Below are positions 8,015-17,727 of a stretch of DNA of 64,000 bases, piece by piece; the first letter of the stretch is position 1, and each line of letters starts with the position of its first letter. This stretch comes from Cellvibrio sp. PSBB006. Lineage in GTDB: Bacteria > Pseudomonadota > Gammaproteobacteria > Pseudomonadales > Cellvibrionaceae. Position numbers and translations under genes: made by a program. The stretch lies in the NCBI RefSeq assembly GCF_002162135.1, contig NZ_CP021382.1, positions 1,240,001 through 1,304,000 of the forward strand, in the 5' to 3' direction. The notes beneath the pieces are model-generated. The model was given only the letters and a program-made list of their open reading frames with translations. It made no database searches and was not told where the DNA came from.

Positions 8015-8995
8015 ATGAACTACAGAAAACTCGGCAAAAGTGGCTACGACGTATCCGAAATCGGCATCGGCTGCTGGCAACTCGGCGGTGACTTTGGACC
8101 GGTGGATGACAACCGCGCAAATCAGATTCTGCGCGCTGCTGACGATAACCAGATAAATTTCTGGGACACCGCCGACGTCTACGGCGCCGGTTTAAGCGAA
8201 CAGCGAATCGGCAACTACACGCGCAGTAACCCCGAACCACGTTTCATCGCCACCAAAGTCGGCCGCGATGGCCAGTTATTTCCCAACGGTTATACCAAAG
8301 CCAAAGTAAAAGCGAACCTCGCAGGTTCGGTTAAGCGGCTCGGCGTCGAAGCGCTGGATCTGGCACAGTTGCATTGTGTGCCTACCGACGTTTTAAAAGC
8401 CGGTGATTTGCTGGCATGGATGGAGGATTTTCAGCAGGAAGGGTTGATCAAACATTTCGGTGTCAGTGTTGAAACCATGGATGAGGCGTTGTTTGCCGTT
8501 AAGCATCCGAAGCTCACCTCGATTCAAACTATCTTCAATTTATTTCGCCAGGATCAGGCAACTGAACTGTTTCCGGCTGCGCAAGAAAACAACGTGGGTA
8601 TTATTGTGCGTTTGCCGTTGGCCAGCGGCGTCTTGTCCGGCAAGATGACCAAAAGCCAGACCTTCGCCGAAACCGATCATCGCAACTACAACAAAGACGG
8701 CGCGGCATTCAGTGTGGGGGAAACCTTTTCCGGTATTCCCTTTACAACAGCGGTTGATTTAGCGGATGAGTTGAAAACAATGGCGCCGAAGGATATGACG
8801 CTAGTGCAACTGGCGATGCGTTGGATTCTCGACCACCCCGCCGTCAGCACGGTGATCACCGGAGCGAGCAAGCCGGAACAGGTGAAAGAAAATGTGGCCG
8901 TCAGTGCGTTGCCGCCGCTCTCATCGGAGCTGCATGAAGCGCTTAAGCAATTTTATTTCAACAAGGTCAAACAGCACGTGCGTGGGGTAATGTAG
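8015..8995 (+). CDS. Aldo/keto reductase
   Basis: A 326-aa NADPH-dependent oxidoreductase of the aldo/keto reductase superfamily. The catalytic tetrad is visible as Asp and Tyr in FWDTADVYG, Lys in IATKVGRDG and His in LAQLHCVP. The cofactor loop near the C-terminus reads VSTVITGASKPEQVKEN. The (beta/alpha)8 layout and length are normal. The ATG at 8015 follows AGAGGAG. It is monocistronic on the plus strand, and its last 29 bases overlap the 3' end of the histidine kinase gene on the other strand. The physiological substrate cannot be inferred. Confidence 0.9.
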   Translation: MNYRKLGKSGYDVSEIGIGCWQLGGDFGPVDDNRANQILRAADDNQINFWDTADVYGAGLSEQRIGNYTRSNPEPRFIATKVGRDGQLFPNGYTKAKVKANLAGSVKRLGVEALDLAQLHCVPTDVLKAGDLLAWMEDFQQEGLIKHFGVSVETMDEALFAVKHPKLTSIQTIFNLFRQDQATELFPAAQENNVGIIVRLPLASGVLSGKMTKSQTFAETDHRNYNKDGAAFSVGETFSGIPFTTAVDLADELKTMAPKDMTLVQLAMRWILDHPAVSTVITGASKPEQVKENVAVSALPPLSSELHEALKQFYFNKVKQHVRGVM

Positions 8996-10322
8996 TCAAC
9001 GACAAGGGCAATTCAATACGCACACAACAACCCGGTGCGTTTGTTTGATTAGTGATGGTGATGCGGCCGTCGTGCGCTTCGATGATTTGTCTGCATAACA
9101 CAAGCCCGATACCGGTGCCGTGCTTTTTGGTGCTGTAAAACGGGACAAACATATTATCAAGGTTGCTGATGCCGCATCCTTCATCGCACAGTGTCAGTTG
9201 AAACATCGCTTCCTTTACGGTCCAGGCAATATAAATTCTGCCGCGTGGGTTGGTATGCGCCATGGCTTCCACGGCATTTTTCAGCAAGTTAATGAATACC
9301 TGTTCTATTTGCAGCGGGTCGATGTCGATAATTACATCATCCGCTGTTTCTATTTCAATAGTCGTTTCTTTTAATAGCGCACGTACTTTGTTAATCATGC
9401 TGAAAATAGAAGTCGGTTGCTTTTGGGGTTCCGGTAATTTTGCCAGCTGCTTGTAACTATCAATAAACTGCCCCAGACCTGTAGCTCGCTCGGAGATAAT
9501 ATTCAATCCCGCTAATAAATCTTCCCGTCCCGCTATGTGTTCCGGCTGCTTTTGAATCAGGCGCATCAACGTTTGGCTGAGAGACGCAATGGGCGATAGC
9601 GAATTATTGATTTCATGGCTGATCACACGCACCAGACTTTGCCAGGCTTTATTTTCTTCCCTTCGCAGCAGCCTGCGCACGTCGGTGATAAATAATAATT
9701 TGTGCTGTTTACCCGCTTCGCGAAACTCTTCGACGTGAATATTGAACCGCCCCTGCTGATGACCAAGCGACAATTCCACCACCTGGTGCTCACCGCTGGT
9801 AACAGTTTGCAGAAAACTGAGCTGATCCTGCAATGAAGACGTTGCATCACTACTTTCTGTTTTCAGCAGTGTTCTGGCGGCGGGATTGAGCAGGCGCAGC
9901 TCGCCGGACTCATTTAACGCGAGTATGGCAACGTCGATATGTTCAATGATGGTTTGCAGTAATAATTGGCTTTCTATTGATTCCCAGCGCTGATGGCTCA
10001 AACGCTCTGCGAGTGTGTTAACAGCGAGCGTTAGTTCATTCACAGCGCCGCTGCCATTCGCCCGTCGCGCACGCAAGCTGTAATCGCCGTGGGCCATGGT
10101 GCTCACCAGATTACTCACGCTGCGAAATTGATAAGTGAGTTTCCGGTGTATCAGGTAAGCGGTATAACTGATAAGTCCGCCGCTTATCAACAAGGTTAAT
10201 AAGATTAACCAGATAGAAATGCCGGCGTAGACCATTGTCCACAACAGTATCAGCAATAAAGGTACGGAAGTGCAAAGCGCCAGACGTACCAGTTGTTGCT
10301 CCAATGGAATTTTTATCGGCAT
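8967..10322 (-). CDS. NtrY-like membrane sensor histidine kinase
   Basis: A 451-aa kinase with two adjacent N-terminal membrane segments (about 12-62) and almost no periplasmic loop. A HAMP domain (to about 110), a PAS domain (about 115-210), a HisKA domain with H236 in VISHEINNSLS, and an HATPase domain (NLLKNAVEAM, DEGCGI, GTGIGLVL) follow. The short loop suggests sensing within or near the membrane. It starts 3 bases after the response regulator stop and is the last gene of the six-gene ABC/HlyD operon, so it probably phosphorylates that regulator. Confidence 0.88.
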   Translation of the reverse strand: MPIKIPLEQQLVRLALCTSVPLLLILLWTMVYAGISIWLILLTLLISGGLISYTAYLIHRKLTYQFRSVSNLVSTMAHGDYSLRARRANGSGAVNELTLAVNTLAERLSHQRWESIESQLLLQTIIEHIDVAILALNESGELRLLNPAARTLLKTESSDATSSLQDQLSFLQTVTSGEHQVVELSLGHQQGRFNIHVEEFREAGKQHKLLFITDVRRLLRREENKAWQSLVRVISHEINNSLSPIASLSQTLMRLIQKQPEHIAGREDLLAGLNIISERATGLGQFIDSYKQLAKLPEPQKQPTSIFSMINKVRALLKETTIEIETADDVIIDIDPLQIEQVFINLLKNAVEAMAHTNPRGRIYIAWTVKEAMFQLTLCDEGCGISNLDNMFVPFYSTKKHGTGIGLVLCRQIIEAHDGRITITNQTNAPGCCVRIELPLSLTTLPHARAV

Positions 10323-10325
10323 GGT

Positions 10326-11714
10326 TTATCGTTCAGTTTGCTCGTGCTTTTCCAGGCGGCGATAAAAAGCACTGCGGCTTAAACCGAGCGATTTGGCCGC
10401 TTTCAGCGCATCACCACCAAAGTAGGACAACCGCCTGTTGATAATTTCCTGCTCCATCTCACTCAGAGACTTCAAGTATTCCTGCTCACTGTCAAGACCA
10501 ATATTTTCTGCTACAGGCGCGATACTATTGATACCCAGATCCGACGGTTGAACGGCTGATGTTTTACACAGGATATGCGCGCGCTCCATCACATGATTTA
10601 ATTCGCGCACATTACCCGGCCACGCGTAGGTTTGTAATAACTTTTTAGCCGCGCTGCTGATCTCCAGCGGTGGTTGTGAATATTTTTGTGCAGCCTTGGC
10701 CAGGAAGGCGCTGGCAAGGGGAAGAATATCTTCGGGTCGATAACGTAAGGCTGGTATTTCAATTTCAACCGTGTTGATCCGATAGAGTAAATCCTTGCGA
10801 AAACTGCCCGCGTTAACGGCAAGATTTAATTCGGCATTCGTCGCTGTGACCAAGCGAAAATCCACCGTTTGGGTTATGCCAGAACCCACTTTTTCAAATT
10901 GCCGATCCTCTAAAACACGCAAGAGCTTGCCCTGTTGAGAATAAGGGGTATTGGCAATTTCATCGAGAAACAAGGTGCCTTCATCGGCTAGCTCAAAGCG
11001 CCCGATACGGGCAGATTTCGCATCGGTAAAGGCACCTTTGGTGTGGCCAAACATTTCACTTTCGAACAGCGACTCTGTAACAGCGCCCATGTTGACGGAA
11101 ATGTGGGGCGCATGACGACGGGTTGACAGCTCGTGGATCAAGCGAGCGAATAAACTTTTTCCTGTACCGTTTTCGCCAGTCAGCAAGATACTGGCATCAC
11201 TCCTGGCTACCTGATGTAACGTTTCCAACACGCGCTGCATGGCAGCAGACTCAGCCACAATGTCCGTTGCCGGACGAATCTCGGCCTGTAACAGTTCGTT
11301 GTGGCGAATCAACTTTTGCGATTGCTTTTGTGCTTGAGCCAATCGAATCTGGTTGTTGATCGTCATTAACAAACGATCATTCTCCCAGGGCTTCTGGATA
11401 AAATCATTGGCACCGCTTTTAATCGCCGCCACCGCTACCTCAATCGTGCCCCAGCCGGTCATGACCACAATGGGCACGAGTTCGTTGTGTTGGCGAATGG
11501 TGTTAATCAGGTTTAGCCCTTCTTCACCGGAAGTCGTATCCAGTGAGTAATTCAAATCCATCAATATCAAACTGACATCGTACTGACGAATTGCGGCTAT
11601 AGCCTGTGCCGGGGAGTCCGCCTTTATCGATGTGAAACCTTCAGCCTGTAGCAACAAGCTCAGTGCCGACAAAATATCGTCATCATCATCAACGATAAGA
11701 ATGGATTGTTTCAT
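10326..11714 (-). CDS. NtrC-family response regulator of the ABC operon
   Basis: A 462-aa regulator. The receiver has an acidic cluster (D9-D13) and D53. The AAA+ domain has Walker A GENGTGKS, and a Fis-like HTH closes the protein (AAKSLGLSRSAFYRRLEKHEQ). The loop that contacts sigma-54 reads GAFTDA (residues 227-232) in place of GAFTGA; the other signatures (FLDEIAN, WPGNVREL) are intact. It lies 27 bases after the permease gene and directly before the kinase gene. The sigma-54 promoter in front of hlyD suggests autoregulation of the whole operon. The signal is unknown; export-substrate or envelope stress is an inference. Confidence 0.88.
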   Translation of the reverse strand: MKQSILIVDDDDDILSALSLLLQAEGFTSIKADSPAQAIAAIRQYDVSLILMDLNYSLDTTSGEEGLNLINTIRQHNELVPIVVMTGWGTIEVAVAAIKSGANDFIQKPWENDRLLMTINNQIRLAQAQKQSQKLIRHNELLQAEIRPATDIVAESAAMQRVLETLHQVARSDASILLTGENGTGKSLFARLIHELSTRRHAPHISVNMGAVTESLFESEMFGHTKGAFTDAKSARIGRFELADEGTLFLDEIANTPYSQQGKLLRVLEDRQFEKVGSGITQTVDFRLVTATNAELNLAVNAGSFRKDLLYRINTVEIEIPALRYRPEDILPLASAFLAKAAQKYSQPPLEISSAAKKLLQTYAWPGNVRELNHVMERAHILCKTSAVQPSDLGINSIAPVAENIGLDSEQEYLKSLSEMEQEIINRRLSYFGGDALKAAKSLGLSRSAFYRRLEKHEQTER

Positions 11715-11741
11715 TGTGATCCTGTTATTTTTTTGAAGACA

Positions 11742-14174
11742 TCATTCGTAACGCAACGCCTCGCCGGGCTCCATGCTCAACGCACGTCGTGTGGGTAGCC
11801 ATGTTGCCGTTAATACCACGGCGGCAACAAGCGCGGTCATTAGCCCCGCGATAACAACCAACCCCAAACCCTGCAACCCGACGATGCGGGACATAGCAAC
11901 ACCCATAGCATAACCTGCCAGCGCCCCCGGCACACCGCCCCATAGTAATTGCCGGACACCCATCATCAAAAATTGTCGACCAATAAGGTAATCCGTTGCT
12001 CCCAACGCGCGCTTGACACCGATCTCCTGCGTCTTCTGATTTACAGTATTGGCCATCACGCCATAAATACCACTGGCGGCCAGAACGATAGCAACTATTC
12101 CCATCAATAAAAATATTTTGCTGATCAAACTTAAGGGGCCATTGCTGCGTTTGATGATCTCGTTATAGTTTTCCAGATTATACGCCGGCAGTTCCGGATC
12201 GATGGATGCCAGGGTGCTGCGCAAGGTGCGCGTGGCCTGTTCAGCATCCGCCTTCATTTGCAAGGCAATTGTCATGTAATTGCGCGGCAATTGTGAAAAC
12301 GTACGAAACACTGTGGGCGTCTTTCCGGTTTCATCATTTGCCTGCCCGTAAATGGTATGTTCAACCACCCCGATGACCGTCAGCCATGCCTCTTTATCAT
12401 GGTCTTTTTCGGCAATGCGGATACGTTTACCCAGCGGTGATTCACCTGGAAAATAACGCGTTGCAAATGATTCGGTGATGATCACTGAGCGCGCGTCCAT
12501 ACGATCATCACCACTATTAAAGAAGCGGCCGACTTTAAGTTCAACACCTAATTTTTCCAAAGTATCCACGCTCACAGAAACATAATTGGCCCGCGCATAA
12601 TCGTCCCCACCTTTACTGATGTATTCCCTGCCCTCCACAGCCATCGCCGGTACCCAACTCCATTCACCCGGCAGGGAAGAGCCAATCATCACGTTACCAA
12701 TTCCCGGGCTGTTTTCCAGGCGCGACTGCAAAGTCTTGACGAATTCGGTGTACTGGGTGCGCTCGGTATAATCCGCTTCCGGCAAGCGGACCTTGGCGGT
12801 CAGGATATTATCGGTATCCACACCGAAGTCCGCGTGAGTGGCAAGGTAGGCACCGACAACCATCGCTGCTGCAGCAATCAACACCGTGGTCGATAAAAAT
12901 ATTTCACTGATCACCAATAATTTATGTAAGCGGCTGGATTTTCTGCCAGCGGCACCGCGTGTACCGTCGCGCAGCACGGCATTAAAATCTGAGCCGGAAT
13001 TACGCAATGCAGGTAACAAACCGGTAGCCAACACAGCCAATACAATAAAGACAAAAAACAATTTCAGGGTAAAACCGTCTACGCCGAAGTCCCACCAGAA
13101 TACCGGCTTGTCATCAAAAAATGTCAAGGTAATGCGTTCGACAACTTCCAGTCCCCACGCCAGAACCAGCAAGCCGATCACACCGCCGATCACGCAGATG
13201 ATAATACTCTCCCACAACATCTGGACGACCAATCGCCAGCGCGGCGCTCCCAGGGCTACTCGTATCGCCGTTTCTTTGCTGCGTTCAATGGCGCGTGACA
13301 GCAATAGGTTTCCGACATTGATCAGTGCGAGGCAGAAAATCAACATAGCCGCAATTTGCATGGCATAGACCACCGCGACACCATCGCGCACGGCCGTCAT
13401 GGGAAAGGTCGTCACATAAGCGCTGATGCCGGTATTCGTTTCCGGGTAACGTTCTTCAAGCCGCTGCATGATCAACGCTAACTGCTTATTAATCTCGTTG
13501 CGCGAAACGCCTGTTTCCAACAAGGCAACGCCGTAAAAATGGCCGGCACTGCCACGTGGTAAATGGGTAGCATCTTGCTGCATCGGCACCCACAGATCAG
13601 CGGTACGGGGAAACGTGTAACCTTGCGGCATTACCCCAATAATACGATGGCTGACACTATTGATGCGCAGCATCTGGTCTAGCACTTGTGGGTCGCCACC
13701 CAGATAGTGTTGCCAGAGATCGTAGCCGATGACGACCACCGGTTCCGCACCAACCTGGCTTTCTGCCTCGGTAAAACTGCGGCCAAGAATCGGCTGCGTG
13801 CGTGTCATCGCAAATATATTGGGCTCCGCAATAACGCTATCGTATTGTCGCGCGCCGTCTCGCCCGGATACATTCACACTGCTTTCGCGGTATGCACCAA
13901 ACTCTTCAACACCTTCAAGACTGGTTCTGACTTCATAATAATCATGCAGATCGATACCGCCCCACTGGGAAATACCCTTGTGAGTAATATTGACCTGAAA
14001 CAGCGATTCGCCATCTTTAAACGGTAAATCTTTGAATAGCATGTTGTGGAAAAACGAAAATAAAAACAGACTTAAACCGATTCCGGAAGCCATCACCAGA
14101 ATGGTCAGCACGGAGAAGCCCGGCTTTTTGGCAAGCAACCGACAGGCATATTTGAAATCGTTGATGATTAACAC
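11742..14174 (-). CDS. ABC transporter permease with duplicated MacB/FtsX halves
   Basis: An 810-aa inner-membrane permease. Each half has a MacB-like periplasmic domain and an FtsX-like membrane domain: one membrane helix near 20-40, three at about 275-390, one near 425-445, and three at the C-terminus. The N-terminal KYACRLLAKKPGFSVLTILV is typical of duplicated permeases of the ADOP type. Such permeases pass force from the ATPase to a periplasmic adaptor rather than moving solute through the membrane themselves. The gene overlaps the ATPase gene by 7 bases, so translational coupling is likely. Substrate unknown. Confidence 0.88.
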   Translation of the reverse strand: MLIINDFKYACRLLAKKPGFSVLTILVMASGIGLSLFLFSFFHNMLFKDLPFKDGESLFQVNITHKGISQWGGIDLHDYYEVRTSLEGVEEFGAYRESSVNVSGRDGARQYDSVIAEPNIFAMTRTQPILGRSFTEAESQVGAEPVVVIGYDLWQHYLGGDPQVLDQMLRINSVSHRIIGVMPQGYTFPRTADLWVPMQQDATHLPRGSAGHFYGVALLETGVSRNEINKQLALIMQRLEERYPETNTGISAYVTTFPMTAVRDGVAVVYAMQIAAMLIFCLALINVGNLLLSRAIERSKETAIRVALGAPRWRLVVQMLWESIIICVIGGVIGLLVLAWGLEVVERITLTFFDDKPVFWWDFGVDGFTLKLFFVFIVLAVLATGLLPALRNSGSDFNAVLRDGTRGAAGRKSSRLHKLLVISEIFLSTTVLIAAAAMVVGAYLATHADFGVDTDNILTAKVRLPEADYTERTQYTEFVKTLQSRLENSPGIGNVMIGSSLPGEWSWVPAMAVEGREYISKGGDDYARANYVSVSVDTLEKLGVELKVGRFFNSGDDRMDARSVIITESFATRYFPGESPLGKRIRIAEKDHDKEAWLTVIGVVEHTIYGQANDETGKTPTVFRTFSQLPRNYMTIALQMKADAEQATRTLRSTLASIDPELPAYNLENYNEIIKRSNGPLSLISKIFLLMGIVAIVLAASGIYGVMANTVNQKTQEIGVKRALGATDYLIGRQFLMMGVRQLLWGGVPGALAGYAMGVAMSRIVGLQGLGLVVIAGLMTALVAAVVLTATWLPTRRALSMEPGEALRYE

Positions 14175-14899
14175 GGAGCTTCCTCCGGTGAGGCAAGTAC
14201 TTCCGACCTGGCAAAGGTTTTATCGGCAACGATTCTGCCATCCACCAAATCAATCTTGCGCCGTGCGCGCAATGCCGAGCGCGGATCGTGGGTCACCATG
14301 CAGATGGTTGCGCCTTCCGCGTGTAGTGTGTCGAGCAACTGCATCACCGCCTCGGCATTTTTCGTATCAAGATTTCCGGTCGGCTCATCCGCCAGAATAA
14401 TGGATGGTCGTCCGGCAATAGCACGCGCGACGGCCACACGCTGTTGCTGACCGCCGGACAATTGTGCCGGAAAATGTTTAGCGCGATAGAGCATATCAAC
14501 TTTTTCCAACGCTTCTTTTACACGCTGCTTGCGTTCCTGTTTGTTCAAGTCGCGACGATAGGTCAAGGGTAATTCTACGTTTTCTTCCACATCCAGATCG
14601 CTGATTAAATTGAATGACTGAAAGATAAAACCGATTTCCTGATTGCGAATTCTGGCGCGCTCATCTTTGGCGATGCTCGTCACCTCGTGACCGGCGAGCT
14701 GGTACTGGCCTTCCGTTGCGACATCCAATAAACCGAGCAATGACAACAAGGTAGACTTGCCACACCCGGATGGCCCCGCAATAGATACATATTCGCCCTG
14801 GTAGATGCGCAGTGATATATCACTTAATGCATGGGTTTCTACGTCTTCGGTATAGAATATTTTTTTGATGTCATTCAACGTAATCAGTGGTTCTTTCAT
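14168..14899 (-). CDS. MacB/LolD-type ABC transporter ATPase
   Basis: A 243-aa nucleotide-binding subunit with Walker A GPSGCGKST, the Q-loop region (FIFQSFNLI), signature LSGGQQQR, Walker B ILADEPTGNLD and the switch His in MVTHDP. It drives the adjacent duplicated permease. It begins 13 bases after the acyltransferase gene. As a stand-alone ATPase beside an FtsX-type permease and a HlyD adaptor, it forms a MacAB-like tripartite exporter. The outer-membrane channel is not encoded here and would have to be supplied by a TolC-like protein elsewhere. Confidence 0.93.
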   Translation of the reverse strand: MKEPLITLNDIKKIFYTEDVETHALSDISLRIYQGEYVSIAGPSGCGKSTLLSLLGLLDVATEGQYQLAGHEVTSIAKDERARIRNQEIGFIFQSFNLISDLDVEENVELPLTYRRDLNKQERKQRVKEALEKVDMLYRAKHFPAQLSGGQQQRVAVARAIAGRPSIILADEPTGNLDTKNAEAVMQLLDTLHAEGATICMVTHDPRSALRARRKIDLVDGRIVADKTFARSEVLASPEEAPC

Positions 14900-14912
14900 A
14901 ACATGTCATCCA

Positions 14913-16106
14913 TTAATTTTTGATTATTTTTCGGCGCAACCATCTGGCAACCGGTTTTTCCAAAAGATAGGTGCTGAAAATACCGAGCACCATAATGCTG
15001 ATAAGCGCACCCCAAAATTGATTATCACCTGCATCCGGATTCATCATCACGATACCCCAGCACACCATCATCACCAGGTTTTGCCATATAAAGATGGAAA
15101 AGCCTGTTTCCCCTAAAAAGTTCATCACACGACCGGAAAATATTCGCGCAGCCAATCCCCTGCCTCGTGCGAGGTCAACAATAATGACCATGTACAGTGG
15201 CATCATCAGGCCGTGACGGAGGAAAAATTTAAACGGCTCCTGAATATCGGGTACACAAGCGATAAGGATCACTGCAATTAAGGCAAGATCTCCCCAGGCA
15301 AACCAGAGCCGGCTTCCAGTAGTGATCACGGGGCTAAACCGGGATAGCGAAAACACCTTGGTCAACAATATGCCGGCAACAAAGTGCGCTAGCCAAAAGA
15401 GCGGCGTGGCCCCGATAAAGATTTGCCAGAATTGTTGTGGCTCGGCACCCGGCGGAAAGTAGAACGCATAGATAACGGTAGGCAGCAGGGAAATAACAGG
15501 AAGCGCGCACAACCACAAAATAGCTTTGCGTTGCGACAACCTCGCCAACGGCGGTAAAAGAAATGGCATGACCGCATAGAGAAAAACCAATGCGGAAATT
15601 GTCCAGGTCGGCCATGACCACATCGGTACAAAATCCGGATACCACGCCTGCACCAAGGTTAATGTGGCCACAGCACTGGCCACCAGCATGATGGGATCAA
15701 CCCCGTTGGCAAGGTGATATCCCGCCGTACTTAATGACAATAAAATCAATACCACATGAATCGGATAAATTCGCGTAGCCCGCATCAACCAGAAGGTTTT
15801 TCGCGGAACCGTCAACTGCCCATTCTTACCCCAGTACAAATAAGCCAGGATAAAACCGGACAATAAAAAGAAAAAACTGGTGGACATCCAGCCGTTTGAC
15901 AGATACGTCAAGAATCCCTTCGGAAGATCACCCATTCCCCGCAGAAGATTCTCAGTACCGGGCTCTTTATCCATGTCATAAAGCGTCCACAAGTGGAAAC
16001 AAAAAATATGCAGGATAGCGAAAAATCGAATACCGGTTAGCGCTGGCATATAGGTATTCACCTGTTGGCTTTGTTGTTCCATCGTGTTGGCGGCGGGTAA
16101 TCGCAT
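14913..16106 (-). CDS. Membrane acyltransferase (acyltransferase-3 family)
   Basis: A 397-aa integral membrane enzyme with about ten hydrophobic segments. It opens with the family motif LTGIRFFAILHIFCFH, whose conserved His is catalytic in characterised members. These enzymes acetylate or acylate cell-surface sugars, antibiotics or peptides. I take the ATG at 16106, which has AAGG about ten bases upstream; an upstream frame to 16190 would overlap hlyD and has no ribosome-binding site. Its position between the HlyD adaptor and the ABC genes suggests that it modifies the exported molecule or its surface acceptor, which is an inference. Confidence 0.83.
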   Translation of the reverse strand: MRLPAANTMEQQSQQVNTYMPALTGIRFFAILHIFCFHLWTLYDMDKEPGTENLLRGMGDLPKGFLTYLSNGWMSTSFFFLLSGFILAYLYWGKNGQLTVPRKTFWLMRATRIYPIHVVLILLSLSTAGYHLANGVDPIMLVASAVATLTLVQAWYPDFVPMWSWPTWTISALVFLYAVMPFLLPPLARLSQRKAILWLCALPVISLLPTVIYAFYFPPGAEPQQFWQIFIGATPLFWLAHFVAGILLTKVFSLSRFSPVITTGSRLWFAWGDLALIAVILIACVPDIQEPFKFFLRHGLMMPLYMVIIVDLARGRGLAARIFSGRVMNFLGETGFSIFIWQNLVMMVCWGIVMMNPDAGDNQFWGALISIMVLGIFSTYLLEKPVARWLRRKIIKN

Positions 16107-16137
16107 GTTATTCAACCTTGAATGTTTAGGACGTAGA

Positions 16138-17388
16138 TCAATGGATATAAAAACGCTGATAGGTTTCAAAACGGGTAGTATCTGAAACAAGTATTCTATC
16201 GCCCGCCTGCAAACCCGCTATTACCTGAATCTGGCTAACCGAGCCGAGTCCCAACTTCACCTCGACGCGCTCAGCAAATTTTCCGTCATCACTGAGTTTA
16301 AATAATGCGGTACGACTGTCGCTTTGTGCGTACAGCGGGCGGTCAACATAAAATGCGTCCGGGATTTCGCTGATCATGATTTCTCCGTCGACGCTTAAGT
16401 CCGGTCTTACATCATCCGGCAGTTCTTGTGTGAATGTGACATCAACCAATACGCTGCCATTGAGCACAGCGGGATCAATACGGGATACTCGCCCGGTGAT
16501 TTTATTGTTGCGGGTATCTACGATAACACGCTGTCCGACAACCACCTGGCGTATCTGAATTTCCGGAATCTGTAATTCAGCGATCAGTGAATGTTGTTGT
16601 GCGAGTTTGGCAATACTATCGCCCGTCATTACGCGTTGACCGGATATCAGCGGCATCTCCAATACGATGCTGTCCATACCGGCTTTAACCTCCAGGTTAT
16701 TGACTTGCTGTTGAATGATCTCCAGGCTTTTTCTGCCTTTATTCAAACGTGCAGCACGTGCGGCATTTTGCGCATCCAGGGTTTTCTCAAGCGTAGTGAG
16801 TTGTTGTTGTGCGCTTAACCAACGCTGCTGGTACTGATTCATCGTCAAGCGGCTGCGCTCATAATCCAGTTTTGATACGGCGCCGGTTTTCATAAGTTCT
16901 GCACGGGCAGAATATTCCAACACACTGTTTTCATAATCGAGCCGGGCATTTAATATCTCGACTTTCTGTTCTTCGAGGCCGGATTCCTGCACTGCCTGGG
17001 CAGCACTCAATTCGGCCTCCAGTGCCGCAAACTCCCACTCCGCTTCCGCCAGTTGTTGTACCAACCGGGAATTATCCAGCACAACAATCGGATCGCCTTT
17101 ATTCACCAGATTCCCCGCCTTAACCACGCGTTTCGCCACAACACCTTCGACGCTGGCCGAAAGCCATTGAATATTGTCCGGCACCAGGATGCCCGCACCC
17201 CTGACCGAAACGCTGAAGTCGCCATGTTTGACTTCCGCTATCACCACTTCGTCACGATCAACGCTGATGTCTGCCTGGGCGAGTTGCCAGAGATAATGCA
17301 ACACTGATCCCAACCCCAGAATGATTAACAATCCCACAACAACTCGTTTGGTCGCGGGCACCTTTGTCCTGGTAATTGCAATATCCAT
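16138..17388 (-). CDS. HlyD/MacA-type periplasmic adaptor
   Basis: A 416-aa membrane-fusion protein. One membrane anchor (about 17-35), a barrel-sandwich half (GDFSVSVRGAGILVPDN to the first lipoyl segment), a long coiled coil (about 95-220, rich in Ala, Glu, Gln and Leu), the second lipoyl half and a beta-barrel (VVVGQRVIVDTR) follow in order. It should connect the inner-membrane ABC permease to an outer-membrane channel. I chose the ATG at 17388 because CGGAG lies about five bases upstream; a GTG seven codons earlier lacks one. It is the first gene of the six-gene operon. Confidence 0.88.
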   Translation of the reverse strand: MDIAITRTKVPATKRVVVGLLIILGLGSVLHYLWQLAQADISVDRDEVVIAEVKHGDFSVSVRGAGILVPDNIQWLSASVEGVVAKRVVKAGNLVNKGDPIVVLDNSRLVQQLAEAEWEFAALEAELSAAQAVQESGLEEQKVEILNARLDYENSVLEYSARAELMKTGAVSKLDYERSRLTMNQYQQRWLSAQQQLTTLEKTLDAQNAARAARLNKGRKSLEIIQQQVNNLEVKAGMDSIVLEMPLISGQRVMTGDSIAKLAQQHSLIAELQIPEIQIRQVVVGQRVIVDTRNNKITGRVSRIDPAVLNGSVLVDVTFTQELPDDVRPDLSVDGEIMISEIPDAFYVDRPLYAQSDSRTALFKLSDDGKFAERVEVKLGLGSVSQIQVIAGLQAGDRILVSDTTRFETYQRFYIH

Positions 17389-17429
17389 CAAGGCTCCGTT
17401 TTTTAACACTCACTACGCCACTATCTCTA

Positions 17430-17448
17430 TGGCAGCTTCCGTGCCAAT
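17430..17448 (-). promoter_or_regulatory. Sigma-54 promoter of the hlyD-ABC operon
   Basis: The minus strand reads TTGGCACGGAAGCTGCC, with GG and GC separated by 10 bases, about 42 bases upstream of the hlyD ATG. The NtrC-like regulator encoded within the operon is the natural activator. Confidence 0.75.
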
Positions 17449-17528
17449 TCATAACGCCTTGAAATCGCTGGAAAATAGTGAGTCACGCCTAATAACGAGT
17501 CCTGCTTATGGGAAAACCGCTACAAGGG

Positions 17529-17554
17529 CAATCCCATATTCGGGATATGGATTG
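17529..17554. promoter_or_regulatory. Candidate activator-binding dyad
   Basis: CAATCC (17529-17534) and GGATTG (17549-17554) are inverted half-sites with an ATAT-containing centre. They lie about 85 bases upstream of the -24 element of the hlyD operon, a usual distance for an NtrC-type enhancer site. The rest of 17449-17727 shows no other clear signal apart from the leader of the efflux gene. Confidence 0.4.
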
Positions 17555-17727
17555 TGCTGAATCGTGCTCGCATAGTCCGATATTTTTCGCATGAGCCGTC
17601 GATTTTGGCTCTTATTAATCGACTAATCATTAACACTTACTGACAGCCACTGGCGGCCAGTTTGGGTATGATGTCGGCCAGGCTGCTGTTGCCTGTCAGG
17701 TAAGCTCTTTGATAACGGAAGTTTTAT

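Noticed and set aside
16107..16190. Longer N-terminus of the acyltransferase overlapping hlyD
   Set aside because: The extra 28 residues have no homologous character and no ribosome-binding site; ATG 16106 has one.
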